DNA of 64,000 bases, taken from assembly GCA_018816555.1 (NCBI GenBank), contig JAHIVT010000032.1:18155-82154 (forward strand), given 5' to 3'. The position numbers were made by a program, and so were the translations under genes. Positions 24,659 to 32,611 of this stretch are shown here, piece by piece. The first letter of the stretch is position 1. Each line of letters opens with the position of its first letter. The notes beneath the pieces are model-generated. The model saw only the letters and a list, made by a program, of their open reading frames with translations, had not been told where the DNA came from and did no database searches. Source of the DNA: Pseudomonadota bacterium. GTDB lineage: Bacteria; Desulfobacterota; Desulfobulbia; Desulfobulbales; SURF-16.

Positions 24659-24763
24659 GGAAAAAATTCTGTGTTACATTTACTGTGGAAATTTAATGAT
24701 CAGAGGGATGTTCTGTTCGCACTGAGTAATAGCGGCCCGCTGTATTAGCTGAAAGAGGATAAA

Positions 24764-25648
24764 ATGAGGATCAGGAAATTGGTTAATAGAGTAGTGGTGT
24801 TTCTATTTTTTTTCTGCCTGCTGGCCGGCGTAAGCCCTGCCGACGAGGCCGGAAAGAAGATTGTCATCGCCGTTTCCCCCTGCAGTGATGTGGCGTTGAG
24901 CTTTAAAAAATTTTATCCGCTGGTCACCTATCTGCAGGCGGAGACAGGATCTGAAATCAAGTTGGTGTATCCTCCGAATATCGCGGAATTTGAAAACCAG
25001 ATCAGGAATAAGGATATTGATTTTGCTTTCCAGGACCCCAATGTGTACGTCAAATTTGCCGGACTCTATGACCAAAATACCCTGGTGAAGGCCCGCAACC
25101 CGAATGGGGGTGACTTGCAGGCCGGTGGGATCATAGCCAGGAAGGACAGTAACATCAATTCAATGAAGGATCTGGTCGGCAAATCCGTCATGTTCGGGCC
25201 CAAGCTTTCCGCCTCCAAATGGGTGGTGGCGAAAATGTTGTTTGAAGAAAACGGTATCGACATCGACAAGGACTTAGCAATGTATGCCAATGGCGGTTGC
25301 TGCGAGGATATCGTCTTTAATGTATTTCTCAAGGCCTTTGATGCAGGGGTGGTATGCGACCATTTTCTTAAAGAGCTTGAGAAAAAACAAGGGGAACTTG
25401 GCGTCAATGCCCAGGAACTCCATGTCATTGCCATGACCAGATGGGTGCCGACCAGGATATTTTCCGCCAGGAAGGACTTAAATAAAGATGTTATCACCAA
25501 GTTCGACAGGGCCTTGCTGAAACTTAACAAAAATAACCCTGAACATGCCAAAATCTTTTCCTCTGCCGGAATTGGAGGTTTTCAGTGGGCAAAGGATGAG
25601 GATTATGACGAGATGCGGGCCCTCATCGGTGAAAAGAAGGTCAGGTAG
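24764..25648 (+). CDS. PhnD/TtuC-like phosphate/phosphonate-type ABC substrate-binding protein
   Basis: 294 residues. The signal peptide ends near SPADE (about 28). The type-2 binding-protein core shows AVSPCSDVALSFKKFYPLVTYL at the N-terminus, DFAFQDPNVYVKF near 88-100, then SMKDLVGKSVMFGPKLSAS. This is the PF12974 pattern for phosphate, phosphite or phosphonate binding. No permease or ATPase gene follows. Instead the next frame is a truncated sensor-kinase N-terminus, a pairing often seen when such proteins serve as sensory ligand-binders. The ligand is unknown. Confidence 0.85.
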   Translation: MRIRKLVNRVVVFLFFFCLLAGVSPADEAGKKIVIAVSPCSDVALSFKKFYPLVTYLQAETGSEIKLVYPPNIAEFENQIRNKDIDFAFQDPNVYVKFAGLYDQNTLVKARNPNGGDLQAGGIIARKDSNINSMKDLVGKSVMFGPKLSASKWVVAKMLFEENGIDIDKDLAMYANGGCCEDIVFNVFLKAFDAGVVCDHFLKELEKKQGELGVNAQELHVIAMTRWVPTRIFSARKDLNKDVITKFDRALLKLNKNNPEHAKIFSSAGIGGFQWAKDEDYDEMRALIGEKKVR

Positions 25649-25688
25649 AAGCGCTGCTTCCGGGAAAGGACGATAAAGAAGGTTGCCC

Positions 25689-25859
25689 TTGGAACTCTAC
25701 CCGCAAAAATGGGTGAAATTCAGCTTACGAACCAAACTGACCTTGTTGATTGAAAGTCTGGTGGTGATTATTGTCGTGGTGACCGGCATTATCACCACCA
25801 TCCGTGAAAAGGAAAGATGTGGCAGGATAAAAATGGGCACTTTTATTAGTTTGGGATAG
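25689..25859 (+). pseudogene. 5' remnant of a sensor histidine kinase gene
   Basis: A TTG at 25689 with AAGAAGG upstream opens 56 codons. Residues 7-40 (WVKFSLRTKLTLLIESLVV, then a second hydrophobic stretch and TTIREKE) are the cytoplasmic lead-in and first membrane helix typical of periplasmic-sensing kinases. The frame then runs into unrelated sequence and stops at TAG 25857. No kinase core follows within the next kilobase. It is most simply a truncated kinase gene once paired with the PhnD-like gene. Confidence 0.6.
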
Positions 25860-26088
25860 CGCTTTGCCTCGCCAAAATTAGCAGTCAATGCATATTAAAT
25901 CCTAACTCGACCAAAAATAGCAGGAAAAGATAGACTGGCAATCTAATGCATTGAATAGAAGAATGAACTTACGATACTTCCTGTGTATACGTAGCATCTA
26001 ACAGTTGAAACGTCATATTGCCAATAACAGCCCAGCTGGTGTACAGGAGGCACGCCCCCTGTACACCAAAGTTCAAATATTCAAAGAA
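25860..26088. other. AT-rich gap after the kinase remnant
   Basis: No gene or clear signal is visible. It includes the junction where kinase-like coding sequence ends, and could hold a degraded mobile-element end; none was recognised. Confidence 0.4.
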
Positions 26089-26838
26089 TCATTTGCCACT
26101 GCGCACCGGCAATACCCGGTCATTGAGGGAGCCAGACTGACTGCCCCAGAAGGGGTAGCCATCGCTGAACGAGAAATGGGTAGCCTCGGAACCGCGAGTC
26201 TCTATAGCCCAAGGACAGCATTTTGAGAGCTTGACAAACGGTGTTATATGGTTAGGACCTGGTTCCTCCTTGTCATACAGCCCGGCCAGTTCAGCCTGGG
26301 TTGGCATGCGCCAATCCGTATATCCACCGCCAGAGTAATCCACGCAATAAACCCTGGCGTCTGCCCAAGTAATGTCACGGCCATTGTCCTTTGCCGCCCA
26401 CATCAGGCTGGTCTGGACATCGGTCACCGTACCGTCTCCGTTATCCTTGAACCGTGCCAGGCGTCTCTCGTCCGCCTCCACTTGGCTGTGCAATTTAAGG
26501 GCGCGATAATAGGATCTCCCTTCCTTGCCGGCCTTGTCCAGATAGGTCTCCAGGTTCTTTTTGGCCTCGGTTGCATGCCTGGTGGCAGCATGGTACCGGC
26601 CGTTCTGGAAATAATACTCCACCGGCAACGTGACCTTAAGTGCCCTGATCTTCTCCAAGTCCTGGGCCGCAGCCTCATAGTCATTACTGTCCAGCTTGAG
26701 CGTTGCCGACAGCAGCAGTCTGTCCGCCTCCATCTCAGGCGGCAACGCCATGGCCGGCATGATAAAGCCGATAAGAACAAAAAAACCAACCGCCACGATA
26801 ATTTTTTGCGACAATGTACTCTCCGGACAAACCCTCAT
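26089..26838 (-). CDS. DUF1566 secreted protein with helical repeat N-terminus
   Basis: 249 residues. A signal peptide (hydrophobic about 12-30, AMA cleavage) is followed by a TPR-like helical section (about 35-115, DYEAAAQDLEKIRAL and HAATRHATEAKKNLETYL). A C-terminal DUF1566 domain has TVTDVQTSLMWA, ITWADARVYCVDY, YTDWRMPTQAEL and DRVLPVRSGK. It is a paralogue of the 20848-21309 protein. A GEMM-I riboswitch with terminator lies about 365 nt upstream on the same strand, with no other gene between, so expression is probably controlled by a cyclic dinucleotide. AAAGGAGGGA precedes the ATG. Confidence 0.85.
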   Translation of the reverse strand: MRVCPESTLSQKIIVAVGFFVLIGFIMPAMALPPEMEADRLLLSATLKLDSNDYEAAAQDLEKIRALKVTLPVEYYFQNGRYHAATRHATEAKKNLETYLDKAGKEGRSYYRALKLHSQVEADERRLARFKDNGDGTVTDVQTSLMWAAKDNGRDITWADARVYCVDYSGGGYTDWRMPTQAELAGLYDKEEPGPNHITPFVKLSKCCPWAIETRGSEATHFSFSDGYPFWGSQSGSLNDRVLPVRSGK

Positions 26839-27203
26839 TGCTCCCTCCTTTTATAAATCTGAATAGGATTAATGTGTTCCATGGGGCCTTTGGTCACAAG
26901 GTAAACATTCTTCAAATTGCTTTAAAAAAATGTTCTTATCAATTCGTTCATCTCACCGCCCCGGGTTATTCATTGCGGATTCACCCTGGCATGCAGAAGG
27001 GTTTTACCCTCATCACATGAAATTTCTAAAAAATTATTCAATCCGTTGATTTCTGGGAGGGGCTGTCAGCAAATCCGTCCCTGCCTGCGAGATCCAAGTT
27101 CATGTTCGATAACAAATACTGCCTCTGTGGTAGTAAGTGGTAGTAATATGTTATTTCTATTTTGCAAATTTCCAATAACCATTAATCAGATTATAGCATT
27201 TAC
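26839..27203. other. untranslated leader between riboswitch terminator and DUF1566 gene
   Basis: About 365 nt on the reverse strand with no credible ORF. A ribosome site (AAAGGAGGGA) is visible only at the gene start. An additional promoter inside this leader cannot be excluded. Confidence 0.45.
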
Positions 27204-27241
27204 AAAAAAACCGAGCTACCCTCATAAATCAGGTAACCCGG
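27204..27241 (-). terminator. riboswitch-associated intrinsic terminator
   Basis: On the reverse strand CCGGGTTACC pairs with GGTAGCTCGG (two G-U pairs) and is followed by T7. The 5' arm is the 3' end of the GEMM aptamer, including its GGTTACC receptor, so aptamer folding and terminator folding exclude each other. Confidence 0.8.
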
Positions 27242-27300
27242 CTCGCTTAAAAGCTCCGTGGCTTTCCGTCCCCATCTTGCGGTGGGTTTGGCTTTATCTC
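27222..27300 (-). promoter_or_regulatory. GEMM-I cyclic-dinucleotide riboswitch aptamer (c-di-GMP-I or cGAMP type)
   Basis: The reverse strand shows the conserved GEMM-I elements in order: GCCAAACCC, a P2 stem closed by a GCAA tetraloop (CCCACC-GCAA-GATGGG), GGACGGAAAGCC, a P3 stem (CGG-AGCTTTTAAGCGAG-CCG) and the tetraloop receptor GGGTTACC. If GC of GCCAAACC pairs with GC of AAAGCC as in Vc2, the base equivalent to G20 is A, as in the GEMM-Ib/cGAMP class known from Geobacter; that assignment is tentative. The overlapping terminator predicts an ON switch upon ligand binding. The downstream gene is the DUF1566 protein. Confidence 0.82.
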
Positions 27301-27454
27301 TATGTTATCCTAACAAATTTCTATGACAATATCAAATATTTGTAAATATGGCAAATTGTCGCGCCTCTGGTGGATGGGATTTCCAGTTGTTGCCAATCAA
27401 TAAGACCGGGAGACAGATTTAATTTTTCTTCCAGACTGAGAGGACTGTGGTTTT

Positions 27455-28417
27455 TTAAAAATGTACAAACCAACGGACATAGATGCGGTCGGCATAGCCG
27501 CCATAGGTATCGTGGGCACTGCCATGATAGAGAAAGGCCCCGGCGTTCACCGTTGATTCGTCGCCGGTGCTGTATTCCACTGCCGGCGCCACAAAAAAGG
27601 AATGATCGTTGAGGCTTTCCACCCCAAGGCAGGTTACGGTCCACAGGATCTTGGGCTGAAAACTGACGCGCACGGCCAGATCATCGCTTTCCAGATCATC
27701 GTTAAAGCGGTATTCACCCATCAGGGTGAGGGAATTGGCAAAACCGTATTCCGCCCCGGCAATGAAGTCGGTGTGGCGGCTGCCGGTTTCCCGATCGTAA
27801 AAACTCCCCCCTTCGCTGCGCAGCTCGATACCCGTATCAAAAAGCTCCCCTTCCACTTCCCAGCCGATGATATCCAGTTTTGTATCATTGTCATAGAGGC
27901 CGACCAAGGCCACATCGGCGAAATCCAGATAGCCCTTGAGACGGGCCTCCCCCTTGTCACGGGACAGGGTACAGTCAAAGTTGGCCAGCTGACCCACGGC
28001 ATTCTCATAGTGCAGGGCCTCGGTTCCCGGCCGTTCCTCGGGCTCCACGGACTGGGAATCAATGGGATTGAAGATGTCGATGGGGTTCCACACCCTACCC
28101 ACCCCCAGGGGGATGCGCTGGCGACCGATGACCCAGAAATGAGTCTCGCCTCGATATTCCAAATAGCCGCGATAGATAGAGGTGTCGTCGGTAAGATTAT
28201 ACGGCTGCTGGACAAAGGCCGCCACATTGTCGATCATCAGTTTGGCGGCAAAGGCTTCATATTTCTCATGCTTAACGGTAATATCAGCCCGCAGCCGGTT
28301 GTAGTCGACAAAACGGGAATTCTCGGCAAAACCGAGGATATTGGTGTTTTCCAGGGCATACTGCGGAACCAGTGCCAGCAGCCCTGCGGCCGCAACCATG
28401 CTAGCCGGGAAACTCAT
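27455..28417 (-). CDS. outer-membrane beta-barrel protein of the Lol-like ABC cassette
   Basis: 320 residues. A short hydrophobic N-terminus (about 5-20) acts as the signal. The rest alternates polar and aromatic residues in strand-like blocks (RGYLEYRGETHFWVIG, EYGFANSLTLMGEYRFND, TVNAGAFLYHG) and ends in WFVHF, a C-terminal Phe of the kind recognised by BamA. It is probably a 14-16-stranded barrel. The gene starts 17 nt inside the ATPase gene, so it belongs to the ABC operon. I expect it to be the outer-membrane component or terminal acceptor of the system. The substrate is unknown. Confidence 0.65.
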   Translation of the reverse strand: MSFPASMVAAAGLLALVPQYALENTNILGFAENSRFVDYNRLRADITVKHEKYEAFAAKLMIDNVAAFVQQPYNLTDDTSIYRGYLEYRGETHFWVIGRQRIPLGVGRVWNPIDIFNPIDSQSVEPEERPGTEALHYENAVGQLANFDCTLSRDKGEARLKGYLDFADVALVGLYDNDTKLDIIGWEVEGELFDTGIELRSEGGSFYDRETGSRHTDFIAGAEYGFANSLTLMGEYRFNDDLESDDLAVRVSFQPKILWTVTCLGVESLNDHSFFVAPAVEYSTGDESTVNAGAFLYHGSAHDTYGGYADRIYVRWFVHF

Positions 28418-29096
28418 CTGCAGTAACCTGCCCGTCTTTCAACAGGATGGAATGTTTCGCCTTGCCGATCACCAGGGGATCGTGGGAGGAGAAGATTATG
28501 GTGATCCTCTCGTCCTGGTTCAAGGACTGCATCATGTCCATCAGCCCTTCCGCGCTTTTTGAATCAAGATTGGCCGTGGGCTCATCGGCTAAAATGAGCT
28601 TGGGGCGGGAGGCCACGGCCCGGGCCACGGCGACCCGTTGCTGCTGTCCGCCGCTCATCTCTCCCGGCAGCTTGTCGAGCAGTTCGGCAATGGCCAGCTT
28701 CTCGGCCACCTCGCGGGTGCGACGATCGCATTCGCTGCGGCTGCGGCCCTGCAGCTGCATGACATACTCGATATTTTCCCTGGCGGTGAGCACCGGGATG
28801 AGGTTATAGGCCTGGAAGACAAAACCGATATGATCGCGCCGCAGCCGGGAAAGAAACTTTTCCTCCACCCCGGTGATCCGTTCACCGTCAAGGAACACAT
28901 CGCCTGCCGTGGGGCTGTCCAGGCCGCCCATAATGTTCAGCAGGGTGGTCTTGCCGCTGCCGGACGGCCCGGAAATAACGACAAATTCTCCCCGGTCAAA
29001 GGTGAGACTGATATCCACCAGGGCCTGCACTTTTACTTCTCGGCCGGGATGAAATATCTTGCTGATCTTTTTCACATCAAGGAAGGGTTGGTTCAT
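28401..29096 (-). CDS. ABC transporter ATP-binding protein (LolD/MacB type)
   Basis: 231 residues. Walker A is GPSGSGKTT, the Q-loop region is FVFQAYNLIPVLTARENI, the signature is MSGGQQQRVAVARA, and Walker B is LILADEPTANLDS. This is the pattern of the LolD/MacB/FtsE group, which power FtsX-fold permeases that extract or push substrates at the periplasmic face rather than import solutes. It lies 47 nt after the second permease and overlaps the barrel gene. Confidence 0.93.
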   Translation of the reverse strand: MNQPFLDVKKISKIFHPGREVKVQALVDISLTFDRGEFVVISGPSGSGKTTLLNIMGGLDSPTAGDVFLDGERITGVEEKFLSRLRRDHIGFVFQAYNLIPVLTARENIEYVMQLQGRSRSECDRRTREVAEKLAIAELLDKLPGEMSGGQQQRVAVARAVASRPKLILADEPTANLDSKSAEGLMDMMQSLNQDERITIIFSSHDPLVIGKAKHSILLKDGQVTADEFPG

Positions 29097-29143
29097 AATC
29101 CTTATCCAATATCGTTAGGCATAAAACACACCATAGACTCCCA

Positions 29144-30367
29144 TCACGCCTTATTAATCGCCTCAATGGGGTTGGCCTTTTTCAACAGGCGCAGGGGAAA
29201 CAGCACGCTGACAAAGGTGGCCAGCATGACCGCGGCAAAGGCGGTGGTAAAATACTGGGCGCGAATGACGGCATAAGTAATCACGTCCATGCCGAACTCC
29301 TCCAGGCCTTCGCCGAAAATGGTCAGATCCAGGCCGTGTCGGTAAAAATAGAGAAGGGTTGCCCCGCCCAGCAGGGACCCGCCCACAAAGCCGCTAAAGC
29401 CCAATATGAAAGATTCAGTGAAGATGATGCCACGCACTTGGTCAAAAGAGGTGCCGATGGCCAGCATGATACCGAATTCCCGCAGGCGCTCCAGCACCGA
29501 CACCAGCATCACTCCGAAGATGCCTAGCCCTGCCACGCCGAAGATCAGCAGGCTCATGACCAGATTAAAACCTTTCATGAGCACCCGGCTCTGCATCAGG
29601 GCCGGATAGAGCTCATCCCAGCTCAGTATCTCCAGGGTGGGAAAATCCCGGCGCAGGGTGTTCTGCACCCCAGGAATGTCCTTTTCGGCCTGGAGAATGA
29701 CGCTGACCTGGGTTACCCCCTCCGGGGTCATGAACAGCTCCCGGGCCTTGCCCATGTCGATAAATACCGCTGATTCGTCCAGGGCCATGTTGTTGGTGCG
29801 CACAATGCCGGTGATGGTCAGGGCAACGGCGGAAACCTCGTGCTCGCTGTTCTGGGCCGAGACGATGAGTTTCCTGCCGATCTTCACCTTGAGTTTTTCC
29901 GCCAGCCTTGCGCCGATGATCGCCCCTCGTTTTTTCGCGCCAAAGCTATACTCACCTTGGGTCAGATAGGTGTCAAGCCTGCCGTGTCTTTGTTCCGTGG
30001 CCAGATCCAGCCCGTAAATCATCACGTTACGCGAATAATGGGCCGTGGCTGCCAGCCCGTCCTGGCGCAGGCGGCGCACAAAGCTCTTCACCCGACGATC
30101 ACCGGCAAGACAATCCGTGATCTGTCCATCCTGCAGAATCAGCCTATTCAGCCCCGGGTCTTCCCGAAAGCCTGCGGCAAAAAGCGACAGCTGCCCGGAA
30201 TCGCTGCGGATGGCGTTGCTGATCATCTGCTCGGTCATGCCGTCATAAATTCCCTCCATGAACAGCAGGCCCCACAGGCTCATGCTGATCATCACCACCA
30301 CCAGCACGGAGCGCGATGATCGGCGGACCAGTGACGCCCAGGCTATGCGGCAAATGGTCCTAAACAT
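29144..30367 (-). CDS. FtsX/LolCE-type ABC permease, second subunit
   Basis: 407 residues from the ATG at 30367, which overlaps the end of the preceding permease by 8 nt; the tracked start at 30442 is inside that gene. The N-terminal helix (RSVLVVVMISMSLWGLLFM) is followed by a periplasmic MacB-PCD-like domain of about 230 residues. Three more helices near the C-terminus (LVMSLLIFGVAGLGIFGVML..., and two beyond 310) complete the FtsX fold. It ends PIEAINKA, the coupling end typical of this family. It probably forms a heterodimer with the upstream permease. Confidence 0.88.
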   Translation of the reverse strand: MFRTICRIAWASLVRRSSRSVLVVVMISMSLWGLLFMEGIYDGMTEQMISNAIRSDSGQLSLFAAGFREDPGLNRLILQDGQITDCLAGDRRVKSFVRRLRQDGLAATAHYSRNVMIYGLDLATEQRHGRLDTYLTQGEYSFGAKKRGAIIGARLAEKLKVKIGRKLIVSAQNSEHEVSAVALTITGIVRTNNMALDESAVFIDMGKARELFMTPEGVTQVSVILQAEKDIPGVQNTLRRDFPTLEILSWDELYPALMQSRVLMKGFNLVMSLLIFGVAGLGIFGVMLVSVLERLREFGIMLAIGTSFDQVRGIIFTESFILGFSGFVGGSLLGGATLLYFYRHGLDLTIFGEGLEEFGMDVITYAVIRAQYFTTAFAAVMLATFVSVLFPLRLLKKANPIEAINKA

Positions 30368-31580
30368 GATGGATCGCCTCGATGGGCTTAAAAGCGTTGA
30401 CCTTGAAGATGGGATAGAGGGTTGCGGAGACCGACAGCACAAACATCACCGCCATGTCCCGCAGGATGACCAGTGGGGCAAAATCGGTGGGCATGGCGGT
30501 GAGCGCCAGCCCGTATTGCTTGAACTGCTCATCAAAGCCTGAAAAGACAATGGGATTGATGTGGAAATAATAGGCGAGCGCACCGCCGATCAGCCCTCCC
30601 AGCAATACGCTGACCAGGCCCAAAAGCACGCTTTCCAGCAGCAGCATGGAAAAAATCTGCCCCGGCCCAGTGCCCACCGCCCGCAGGATGCCGATTTCCC
30701 GCACCCGGGCATAGACCACCAGCAGGGTGTAGATCATCACCACAAAAAAGATCACCATGAAAATGATGGCCAGGGTGATGTAGCCGAAGATGGAATCAAC
30801 CCGCATGGCCTGCACCAGACCGGCCATGGTCTGCTGCCAGCTTGCCGACTCGTATTCCGCACCGAGGCGCTGGCCGATGGCAACCTCCAGGGTGGCCGCC
30901 TCAGCGGGCCGGACCGGCTGGACGATGAAATGGGTGGCGTAATTTTCTGCGGCCATCACACGGTCGAAATAGGGTTTTGCCACAAAGGAGGCCCGGGAAT
31001 CAAAATCAAAGAGGCCGGTTTGAAAGATGCCCTTCACCGTCAGGGTATCAGCGGCAAAGGAATAATCAGCGCCGGTGCCGACAAAGGCCAGCTGATCGCC
31101 CACTCCCACCTTGAGACGTTTGGCCAGTTCGCTGCCCATGTACACCAGGGCTTGATCGGTCGAGGTCAGGTAGCTCCCCTGCTTGAGGGAGGCGGCCAGG
31201 CGGGATACCTGCCTCTCCTTTTCCGGGTCAATAGCGGTGAACATGCCCCCCACCGCCTTCTCTGCCGAGGAAAAAAGAACATAGGATTCAAAACGGGGGG
31301 TGAGTACCTCTATGCCGGGGAAATCCTGGAGACTTTCGCTCACCTGGGCGGCGTCAAAGATCAGGTTCTCCAGGCTGGGATTCTCCCGGAAACCCTGGTG
31401 GGTGATCTGCACGTAGCCAGGGTAGATCTCCACGCTGCTCTGGATCAGGCGCCCATGGGAGCCGTCCATGTAGGCCGTGGCAAAGACCAGCAGAGCGGTG
31501 GTGCAGGCCAGCAGTATCACCGTGATGATGCTGCGTTTCCGGTAGGCGAAGATGTTTCTGATTGCGATCTTGAAAAACAT
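30360..31580 (-). CDS. FtsX/LolCE-type ABC permease, first subunit
   Basis: 406 residues. TM1 is near 17-36 (IITVILLACTTALLVFATAYM), then a large periplasmic domain (about 45-270), then three C-terminal helices beginning GYITLAIIFMVIFFVVMIYTLL. The coupling sequence YARVREIGILRAVGT is typical of MacB/LolC permeases, and the protein ends KPIEAIHHV. Clear sequence relation to the next permease (shared FRENPSL- and PGYVQITH-like openings) suggests duplication and heterodimer formation. A degenerate repeat lies in the 76-nt gap upstream. Confidence 0.88.
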   Translation of the reverse strand: MFFKIAIRNIFAYRKRSIITVILLACTTALLVFATAYMDGSHGRLIQSSVEIYPGYVQITHQGFRENPSLENLIFDAAQVSESLQDFPGIEVLTPRFESYVLFSSAEKAVGGMFTAIDPEKERQVSRLAASLKQGSYLTSTDQALVYMGSELAKRLKVGVGDQLAFVGTGADYSFAADTLTVKGIFQTGLFDFDSRASFVAKPYFDRVMAAENYATHFIVQPVRPAEAATLEVAIGQRLGAEYESASWQQTMAGLVQAMRVDSIFGYITLAIIFMVIFFVVMIYTLLVVYARVREIGILRAVGTGPGQIFSMLLLESVLLGLVSVLLGGLIGGALAYYFHINPIVFSGFDEQFKQYGLALTAMPTDFAPLVILRDMAVMFVLSVSATLYPIFKVNAFKPIEAIHHV

Positions 31581-31583
31581 GTT

Positions 31584-31656
31584 TCAGCGTTCCAACGTTT
31601 GAACGTTCCAACGCTTAAACGTTTAAACGTTTAAACGCTTGATCGCTTAAACGTTC
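31584..31656. repeat. degenerate octamer-like repeat (AACGTTTAAACGTTT)
   Basis: About nine units on the theme CGTTTAAA/CGTTCCAA/CGCTTAAA fill the gap between the LolA-like gene and the first permease gene. Each unit is partly self-complementary. Confidence 0.75.
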
Positions 31657-32448
31657 CTAATCCGAGAAGCGCTTCAGTGCCCGTTTGGTGAAATACTCCT
31701 CATCGATTGGTACGTCAAAGGCTGCCTCGGTTATTTCGATGATGGTCAGGTTGCCGGCCTTTTCTTTATCGTATGGAGTCATCACCCAGCGGGACGGGTA
31801 AAGACGGTCGCCCATCTGCTTCACCTCGGTATACTGCAGGGTTCGCACCAGGGCGCCCTCTTCATCAAAATAGTTGGCCGTGGCCGGCAGCATGTCCTTT
31901 TTGGTCACGGTCATCACCAGCCGGCCCCACACCACGGCCGCATCGGGCCGGGGCAGCAGTTCAATCTCATACTCATCGTTATTTTCCGCAATCAATTTCG
32001 CCTCATAATCCCGGCTGATGGAGCTCTCCCGCACCAGGTCGTCGTTGGTGAAATCCGTGCCCATCCAGCTCTGCAGCATCATGGAGGCGGGGATCTTGAT
32101 AACCTTTTCAATGCGCGGCACATACTGCCACATGGAATCTTTAATCTTGAGAAAGGTGATGCCGTAATCCTTGCCCGGATAGGTGATTTTGATGAAGCTT
32201 TTCTCGTTACCCACGGAATAGCTGTCCATCTTCATGGTGCGGGTGGTACGGCTGGTGGTGATGATCATGGAGAGCGTGAGCACGGCGGTTTTGCCGTTCA
32301 AACGGTCTTCTACTCTTTTGATGATCTCCTGAACGTCATCCGCCGCGTGCAGCGAGGCGGGCATAAAGCAGAGGCAGCACAAAAAAAGGGCACAGGACGC
32401 CATCAAAACTGATGCGCCCTGTGCCCTGTCTGTCGCTGTTTTATTCAT
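31657..32448 (-). CDS. LolA-like outer-membrane lipoprotein-sorting protein
   Basis: 263 residues from the ATG at 32448 (the tracked TTG is 12 codons upstream). The signal peptide is hydrophobic about 14-33 and ends LHAAD. The mature part has the beta-sheet cup pattern of the LolA_like/COG2834 group: LSMIITTSRTTRTMKMDSYS, FIKITYPGKDYGITFLKI, MWQYVPRIEKVIKI and the closing ITEAAFDVPIDEEYFTKRALKRF. Relatives are placed beside RND or FtsX-type exporters and are thought to carry lipidic cargo across the periplasm. It is the first gene of the ABC cassette. The cargo is unknown. Confidence 0.8.
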   Translation of the reverse strand: MNKTATDRAQGASVLMASCALFLCCLCFMPASLHAADDVQEIIKRVEDRLNGKTAVLTLSMIITTSRTTRTMKMDSYSVGNEKSFIKITYPGKDYGITFLKIKDSMWQYVPRIEKVIKIPASMMLQSWMGTDFTNDDLVRESSISRDYEAKLIAENNDEYEIELLPRPDAAVVWGRLVMTVTKKDMLPATANYFDEEGALVRTLQYTEVKQMGDRLYPSRWVMTPYDKEKAGNLTIIEITEAAFDVPIDEEYFTKRALKRFSD

Positions 32449-32501
32449 AATGAATATGACAACTGAAAACGGTCGGTTTGTCAACCACGTAAAAAAGTCT
32501 A

Positions 32502-32606
32502 TTTTTCACCACAGAAAACACGGAGATCACAGAGACCATCTTTTTATTATTTTCGGTTATCTCTGTGGGCTCCGTGAGCTCCGTGGTGAATTCCCGGTTT
32601 TTGCGG
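32502..32606. repeat. TTCACCACAG-type palindromic dispersed repeat, copy B
   Basis: Arms 32505-32535 and 32560-32590 are 31 nt each and match at about 25 positions when one is reversed. They begin and end with TTCACCAC/GTGGTGAA. The left half closely matches copy A at 22570. It lies between the LolA-like gene and the AICAR transformylase gene. Confidence 0.75.
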
Positions 32607-32611
32607 GATGG

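Noticed and set aside
25697-25888. Reverse-strand 63-codon ORF over the kinase remnant
   Set aside because: It is the shadow of the forward kinase-like frame; a transposase origin could not be supported.
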